Part shown: positions 58,071 to 64,000 of the stretch, piece after piece
How the letters are laid out: every line of letters starts with the position of its first letter
How positions within the stretch are numbered: the first letter of the stretch is position 1
Source of the DNA: Elephas maximus indicus
Taxonomy: Eukaryota > Chordata > Mammalia > Proboscidea > Elephantidae
Reading direction: 5' to 3'
Assembly (NCBI RefSeq): GCF_024166365.1
Contig: NC_064820.1
Coordinates: forward strand, 145,844,001-145,908,000
DNA length: 64,000 bases
The notes under the pieces: model-generated
Database searches by the model: none
What the model was told of the DNA's origin: nothing
Seen by the model: the letters and a program-made list of their open reading frames with translations, nothing else
Made by a program: the position numbers and the translations under genes

Positions 58071-58616
58071 TATCTCAACTGTAAAGCTTAACAATGCTTT
58101 TGCCTACAAATAGCAGAAGATCTCAATTCAATTGGCTTAAAAATATTTATAATCTAATTATAATATTTTACAATTTATAACAGGAAGTCTGGAGATAGGG
58201 TAGCTCCAGAGCTAGTTAATTAAGTGCTCATCAACATCATCAAGAGTCCAGGATTTTTCCTTTTTTCTACTCTGCCGTAAGTGCATAAGCTTGGTCCTTA
58301 AGCTAGCTTAAATCACAACCCCAAGATAGCTCCCAAAGTTAACGTTATCACATTCATCCAGTGGTAGAGCAACCATTACCTATTTTGCGTCTCTTTTAAT
58401 CATAGAGACACACATTTCCCAGAAGCCCCCCTGCTAGCTTTTTCTCACGTCTCATTGGCAGTTTTACATATGCACTCCTGAACCAAAGCTGGGGCTGAGG
58501 GGCCGTGGCAGAGGGCGGTTTCAGGAATGGAACCACCAATACTGATGTGGACCAATCGTAGCATACCCTATTGGTGGCAACAGAAGATCAGTGTCTACCA
58601 CTAAGAGTTAATTAAG
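58071..58616. other. Unassigned sequence
   Basis: No gene. May be the remnant of another old element; nothing diagnostic seen. Confidence 0.35.
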
Positions 58617-58790
58617 TTAATGCACATGTACATGACAAAATACTATGCAGCTGTAAAAAATGAACTATTCATGGATTGACATGGAAATTTTTATACCAAG
58701 TGAAAAAAAGCGAGGTGTGGGATCATGTACATAAAACTATGCCTACTGGGAAAATTTTTTAAAAGGATAGCAAACAGTGTTGGTATCACA
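58617..58790 (+). mobile_element. Ancient L1M 3' fragment
   Basis: AAATACTATGCAGCTGTAAA, AAATGAACTATTCATGGATT, GACATGGAAATTTTTATACC, AAGTGAAAAAAAGCGAGGTG follow the old L1 ORF2-end and 3' UTR order (TGGAATACTATGCAGC...). Confidence 0.8.
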
Positions 58791-59297
58791 GTCCAACTCA
58801 TTGCTTTTCATTATTGCTATTAGAACCCCTGTTTTATTCAGGAAAATACATAACTTATTTAACCAGTAGGGAAAATTTCCATACTTCCACTTATTTTGAC
58901 TTATATATCTTTAATAATGAGTGAGGTTAAGTATTTTTTCATATTCTTTGAAACATTTGACTTTATTTCCTTTAACATTTTCAATCCATTTTTTTCATGC
59001 AGAATTACATGAACTTTTTATAAACTTAGGGAAATTATCTTTTTTATGTTATTAACATTGTAAATATTTTTTCTGTTCATTATTTTGTTTTGTTGTTTTC
59101 TTTCACTGATATACTAATGGCTATGCACAAATTTCTAATTTTCATATAACTGAAATCATCAAACGTTTTCCTTTCTAGGATTTTTGACCATGCTTTGGAA
59201 GCCTTCCCCTATAACATTATAAATAAATTTACCCAGACTGTCTTATAGAACACCACTGCTCAATATAACTTTCAGAAGTGATAAAAATGCTCTGTAT
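58791..59297. other. Unassigned sequence
   Basis: AT-rich; parts recall old L1M antisense text (AACATTTTCAATCC, TTTCTTTCACTGATATAC), not strong enough to call. Confidence 0.35.
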
Positions 59298-59441
59298 CTG
59301 TGCTGTCCAATACCGTAGTTACTAGCCACTGGGCACCTGAAATGTAGCTAGTGCAACTGGGGAACTGGATTTTAAATTTTATATAATTAAGTAAATGCAA
59401 ATAGCTACATGTGGCTAATGAATACTATATTGACAGTGCAG
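59298..59441 (+). mobile_element. Nonautonomous DNA transposon (MER, probably hAT class)
   Basis: Terminal inverted repeats CTGTGCTGTCCAATA (59298-59312) and ATATTGACAGTGCAG (59427-59441). Internal CACTGGGCACCTGAAATGTA, GCTAGTGCAACTGGGGAACT and AATAGCTACATGTGGCTAAT are a familiar dispersed mammalian element. Exact subfamily not certain. Confidence 0.7.
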
Positions 59442-59754
59442 TTTTATAATCTATTGTTTCATTTTTTAAATATTTAAATGTTCAGAACTTCATTTGGATA
59501 AAAGGTGAATTATCAGTACTTGAGTCATTGACTTCTGTGTTATATTAGAAACACAGACCACTTTGATTCAAATGAAAGTTATAGAACTTATCTCCAGAAA
59601 AATGAACATACGGACATACAATCAGAATTCTGAAGCTCATATTGTGGTGGCATGAAATGAAAAATATACAAAAAAAAAAAAAAAGCAAAATAATTTTCAA
59701 TAATGATAAGGGTGAAGAAGGAAATAAAACAGAGTTATGAGATAGAAACTGACT
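59442..59754. other. Unassigned sequence with an A15 run
   Basis: A15 near 59669-59683; no element recognised with it. Confidence 0.35.
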
Positions 59755-60130
59755 GTGGGGGTGGAAGGTAGGAAGGGGCCACTACTTTAGAGAAGAGAGA
59801 CAAGGAAGGCCCTTCTGAGGAGAAGACATTTGAGCTGAAAGGTTAATGACAAGTAGGAGCCAGCATCACAGAAAGCTGAATAGAGAGCATTTTAAGTTGA
59901 GCAGACAACAAGACAAAAGTCTTGGTGGCAAGAATAAGCTTTACTCTTTAGAGGGCGGAAAAGATGTCCAGTGTGGTAAGAGCTTAGTGAGTAAGGAAAG
60001 GGGGACAAGACAAGTTAGAGCACTCAGGGGGCCACATCCTCAAACTGAAGCCAAATTCACATACAGGTAGAAGTGACAGAGTCAGGATTCCAATCAGTTA
60101 CACCAAAGTCCTGCTGTCAACCATTACAGT
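59755..60130 (-). mobile_element. Ancient L2-like repeat (antisense)
   Basis: AAGGAAGGCCCTTCTGAGGA, GAAGACATTTGAGCTGAAAG, GTAGGAGCCAGCATCACAGA, GGTGGCAAGAATAAGCTTTA and AAAGATGTCCAGTGTGGTAA follow the antisense order of the old family seen at 8935-10360. Confidence 0.55.
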
Positions 60131-60353
60131 GACTGTCCTATGGTGTCTTCCTGATTCCACAGGATAGTGCATTTAGCTCACTAAGACCCTGAACAGTTCT
60201 CTGTCCAACTCTAGTGTGTTTATTTTGTCATTATACCAGACATAGACAACAACTGTTTTTTTGTAAGTCTACTCAATTCAAAGCAATGCTAGGGCTGGAT
60301 CAAGGGAATAAGGTAACATTCTACCCTTCACATAGTCTGCTGAAGAAACTTCA

Positions 60354-60386
60354 GCAGTTTTTTTTGTTTGTTTGTTTGTTTTTTTA
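60354..60386. repeat. T-rich (TTTG)n simple repeat
   Basis: T run followed by GTTTGTTTGTTTGTT and another T run. Confidence 0.8.
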
Positions 60387-60579
60387 GTTTCTTCATAAAT
60401 GAGATAGATAATTATTTCTTTGGGAGGGTGTATAGGAATAAACCCATGAGAAAGCTAGACATTAATTATACAATTATATCTTCTCCTTGAAGAATTTCAA
60501 TCTGTGGGGTCCTGAACTAACATTGAGTGCCCTGAGCTATTGAAAAGATTTTTAGTTCATGTTCTATCTCTGATCTTTC

Positions 60580-61170
60580 CCTCTACTAAACTATTCTTCA
60601 CTCAGCTCTTCGAAGGATCTTTGAAGGCTTCAGCCTGATCAGGCTCCTCCACTGCTTAAATAACTCTACCTGATGTGACTCCTAGTCTCCAGCCTTCTCC
60701 GTTGCCTTGAATATTTTATCCATAGCAAACTACTGACATGGCCTCAAAAATAACAGTATCTTTCAGGCCATCTGCTTTTGCTCTAACAGCTCCTTATACC
60801 TGTAATGCATTTCCTTGCCATTTATGCCTGATACATAGCTACTCATCTCAATCCTCATATTACTTTCTGATCCCCTGCCCTCTCTGAACCTCTGCTTGTC
60901 CTGCAGGCCCTCCAAATATACAGGCTCCTTCCCTTATAAGGGAAAAAAAAAAAATTTTTTTTTTTTCCCTTATAGCCCAAAGTAACATGTACATACTGCT
61001 ATGGAGCTCCTTATGACCCTTTATGGCACTTTGTGGGTATTATTTCTCAATTCTGTCACTTCCAACTAAATCTTAAGGTTTTTAGTACCATAAATCATAT
61101 CTTACCTCAGTATAGCAATTTCCTAACACATATGTGTTTTTGAATGAATGACTAAATTAATGAGTTAATA
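60580..61170 (+). mobile_element. Ancient L2-like repeat
   Basis: AGGCTCCTCCACTGCTTAAA, TTTTGCTCTAACAGCTCCTT, ATGCATTTCCTTGCCATTTA, TGATCCCCTGCCCTCTCTGA and the terminus TGTTTTTGAATGAATGACTA fit an old L2-like 3' end in sense. It is interrupted by the perfect palindrome at 60935-60974. Confidence 0.5.
60935..60974. repeat. Perfect 40-bp palindrome, A12-T12 core
   Basis: Left arm TATAAGGGAAAAAAAAAAAA (60935-60954), right arm its exact reverse complement (60955-60974), no spacer. It is also flanked by a direct repeat TTCCCTTATA (60929-60938 and 60965-60974). Able to extrude a cruciform or hairpin. Confidence 0.95.
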
Positions 61171-62151
61171 TCCACAGAAGGACACACCTTCCATTCTGAT
61201 AATGTTGGTGATGGGTTTCTTATTTGTTCTGAACTGTCAATCTGAGGTCTGATTGGTGTTTCAGTCAAGTGCTGATTTCCTAATAAATTAAGATAAAGAT
61301 TTTTAGCTTCCCACATTGCCTATGTATGTCCTGTTTAATAATGAGCTCATCATTTTTATCTTTTCCTTGAGTTGTCAGTTAATAGTCACTCAGTTCCTCA
61401 CTCACTACATTCTAGAGAGCCTAGTCTATTATTGTCAAAATATACACAGACTTAATGTTTTATATTCATGCCATGTTGAATGTGCAGGAGGTTTAGAAGA
61501 TTTTACACTGTACAATATGATTTTCAAGACATTCATTTGAATGTCTAACATCAAAAATCACTGTTCCTACTTAAAGAGAGACTCAGATGGGTTTGTCTTG
61601 AGTTAACTAGCAGCTTTCAACTTTCATGTCATGATTTGGTTCAATTTATCATTGACCCAGCAAGTTGTATAAATATAAATTGATTTTTTCAGGAATGATA
61701 CTTTGATCATTTAGCTCTGTATGTGGTTTATTCCTATTTGTCATCATGGAGAGAACAGAACTGAAGCAATGTTATAGTCATTGGAGAATTACTGGTCATC
61801 TAATACTTATGTACAAAGTGGCCTTGTCAGATTACCAAAGGAAACATCAAGGACTATGGAATTTAAAACTAATGTCATAAAGTATCAGAGCCAAAGACTA
61901 CCTTGGACAAGATAACTTAGAAAAAAAAGTTTATTGTTAGTTCCTGGATCTCTCCTTTCAATGCCCAGTCTACTTGTAAAAGCAGTATAAAATTTCTTAA
62001 AAAGCCATCTGGTTAGAAAGAGTGATACCACCATGATAATATACGCTAATTAAAAGCACCTTAATTTGGGAGCGCCATAAACAGCTGGGATCTAGGGGAA
62101 GAACACAGGAAATATCAAACAATTTAAAAACTGGGTCTTGGGTGGAATGTT
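61171..62151. other. Unassigned sequence
   Basis: No gene or named repeat up to the antisense RTE. The 74-codon frame at 61316-61540 lacks motifs. Confidence 0.4.
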
Positions 62152-63054
62152 GTTGTTGTTAGGTGCCTTCAAGTTGGCTCTGACTCATATAGACCCTATG
62201 TACAACAGACCAAAACACTGCCCAATCATGTGTCATCCTTACAATTGTTGTTATGCTTCAGCCCATTGTTGCAGCCATTGTGTCTACCCATCTCATTGAA
62301 GGTGTTCCTCTTTTTCACTGACCCTCTACTTTACCAAGTATGATGTCATTCTCCAGGGACTGGTCACTCCTGTTAACATGTCCAAAGTGTGTGAGATGAA
62401 GTCACGCCACGTTTGCTTCTAAGGAGCATTCTGGCTATACTTCTTCCAAGACAGATCTGTTCATTCTTCTGCCAGCCCATGGTATACTCAATATTCTTTG
62501 CCAATACCATAATTCAAAGGCATTAATTCTTCTCCAGTCTTTCTTATTCATTGTGAAGCTTTCCCATGCATATGAGGCTACTGGCTACCAAAAATGCCAC
62601 GGCTTGAGTCAGGCGCACCTTAGTCCTTATAGTGACATCTTTGCTTTTTAATGTTTTAAAGAGGTCTTTTGTAGTACATTTGCCCAATGCAATGTGTCCT
62701 TTGATTTCCTCACCGCTGCTTCCATGGGCATTGATTATTGAACCAAGTAAAATGAAATCCTTGGTAATTTCCATCTTTTCTCCATTTATCATAATGTTAC
62801 TTATTGGTCCAGTGTTGAGGATTTTTGTTTCCTTAGGTGGGGGATAACCCATACTGAAGGCTGTGGCCTTTGATCTTCATCAGTAAGTGCATCAAGTCCT
62901 CTTCACTTTCAGCAAGCAAGGTTGTGTCAGCTGCATGTTATTAATGAGTCTTCCTCCAATCCTAACACCATGTTCTTCTCGGATTATTTGCTCAGCATAC
63001 AGATCAGATAAGTGTGGTAAAAGGATACAGCCATGATGCACACCTAACCTGATT

Positions 63055-63324
63055 TTAAATCCTGCCATATTCCCCTTGTTCTGTTTGAACAACTGCCTCT
63101 TGATCTATGCATAGGTTCCTCATGAGCACAATTAAGTGTTCTGGAATTCGCATTCTTTGCAAGGTTATCCATAATTTTTCATGATCTACACCGTCAAATG
63201 CCTTTGCATAGTCAAAACACAGATTGTAGGCATATGGATATACCCTATCACTGACAGCACTGTACTTCAGGATGGAGCTTGAACTGTCCTTTTTGATGAT
63301 GAATGTAATGCCATTCCTCTTCAA
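63055..63324 (-). pseudogene. Deletion-created endonuclease-RT fusion frame in RTE
   Basis: A 89-codon frame that starts in the endonuclease region (MKRNGITFIIKKD, ILKYSAVSDRVYPYAYN) and passes through the deletion point into the RT region (FDYAKAFDGVDHEKLW, RIPEHLIVLMRNLCIDQEA). The catalytic centres of both domains are absent or incomplete, so no function is expected. Confidence 0.75.
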
Positions 63325-63642
63325 TTTTTTATTCCTGGCATAGTAGACAATATGATTATCTCATTCAAAATGGCCAATACCCGTCCACTTCAGCTCACTA
63401 GTGCCTAGGAAATGCATTTCATTTCATTTTTGATAATTTTCAATTTTCCTGGGTTCATACTTCATATATTCCACATTCATAATATTAATGGATGTTTTCA
63501 GCTGTATCTTCTCATTTTGCATCATGCCACATTAGCAAATGAAGATCCCAAAAGTTTTACTACATCCATGTCATTAAGATTGACTCTACTTTGAGAAGGT
63601 AGCTTTTCCCCATCTTATTTTGAGTGCCTTCTAACCTAAGGG

Positions 63643-63810
63643 AAAACCCTGGTGGCATAGTGGTTAAGTGCTACGGCTGCTAACCAAGAGGTCAGCAGTT
63701 TAAATCCATCAGGTGCGCCTTGGGAACTCTATGAGGCAGTTCTACTCTGTCCTATAAGGTTGCTATGAGTCAGAATCGACTCGACAGCAGTGGGTTTTTG
63801 CATTTTCCAT
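63643..63810 (+). mobile_element. AfroSINE-type SINE, short subtype, inside an RTE 5' UTR
   Basis: AAAACCCTGGTGGCATAGTG head, TACGGCTGCTAACCAAGAGG, TCAGCAGTTTAAATCCATC, GAGGCAGTTCTACTCTGTCC and GAGTCAGAATCGACTCGACA. The short flank CCTAAGG (left) and CCTGAGG (right) may be a decayed target duplication. Host element resumes on the right. Confidence 0.92.
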
Positions 63811-63905
63811 CCTGAGGAGCTCACCTCCTGGCACTATATCAGACAACATTCCTCTGCTATTCGTAAGGTTTTTACTGGCTAATTTTTTTCAGAAGGTAGA
63901 ATAAC

Positions 63906-64000
63906 AGTTAAAGGAAATGCACATGTTTTGCAAATAATATAAAAGACTTAACTTTTGCTGCTAATATGGTGAAAACTATGGGAGAAAAGACATGGTGTTC
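63906..64000. other. Unassigned right edge
   Basis: No recognised feature in the last ~95 bases. Confidence 0.4.

Larger units (their letters stand above)
62152..63905 (-). mobile_element. RTE LINE, antisense, 3' tail to 5' UTR, with large internal deletion
   Basis: Reverse tail TTGTTGTTGTTAGGTGCC at the left, then C-terminal and RT regions in reverse. Near 63226 the RT reverse text (GTCAAAACACAGATT) is joined directly to endonuclease-region text (CTATCACTGACAGCACTGTA), so about 1.1 kb between endonuclease and RT is missing. The 5' UTR continues to about 63640, is interrupted by a SINE (63643-63810), and resumes (GGCACTATATCAGACAACAT, GCTATTCGTAAGGTTTTTAC) to about 63905. The YADD region near 62925-62945 is partly deleted. 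Confidence 0.88.

Overview
Mammalian, almost certainly afrotherian and most likely proboscidean (elephant), non-genic DNA. The organism call rests on three interspersed families seen repeatedly: tRNA-derived AfroSINE-type SINEs (about 15 copies or fragments, head GGAAACCCTGGTGGCGTAG, tail rich in GACTCGACGGCA); an RTE/BovB-like LINE of the elephant RTE1 type (nine pieces, each intact 3' end terminating in CACCTAACAACAACAAC); and a young L1 family. No host protein-coding exon, rRNA, tRNA gene or CRISPR array is recognised. The only host-derived coding sequence is a dead processed copy of ribosomal protein L12.

Layout. 1-415: antisense RTE piece, then an L1M scrap. About 1.2-4.65 kb: probable antisense remnant of a class III (ERVL-like) endogenous retrovirus with integrase- and dUTPase-like stretches, interrupted by RTE and SINE insertions. 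4.7-5.76 kb: RTE. 7.9-10.4 kb: SINEs in old L2-like sequence. 11.64-15.63 kb: near full-length RTE split by a short L1 3' end (12786-13665). 16643-23986: a full-length 7.3 kb L1 with a 17-bp target-site duplication, 5' UTR monomers, ORF1, a 470-bp inter-ORF region, ORF2 and a 3' UTR G-quadruplex; I see only three lesions. 24.1-25.8 kb: SINEs, antisense RTE and a MER5A-like hAT. 29.1-29.77 kb: RPL12 retropseudogene. 31-36.6 kb: SINEs (one tandemly triplicated), MIRs, two solo LTRs of one family, an RTE end. 39219 to about 45335: antisense 5'-truncated L1 with a 2-kb RTE and a 34-bp SINE shard inside it. 46-62 kb: mostly old or unassigned sequence, one RTE (50.8-52.3 kb), SINEs and ancient L1M ends. 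62.15-63.9 kb: antisense RTE with an internal deletion and a SINE in its 5' UTR.

How the parts relate. The SINE shares its 3' tail with the RTE, consistent with RTE machinery mobilising it, and its body also resembles the RTE 5' UTR. L1 is the likely agent for the RPL12 copy (14-bp perfect duplication and a decayed A tail). The most unusual signals are the SINE triplication, three An-Tn junctions flanked by direct repeats, long antisense open frames over both L1 untranslated regions, the nested LINEs, and an unexplained 147-bp direct duplication around the RPL12 pseudogene. I found no convincing new multigene system. Family names come from recognition by eye; no database search was run.
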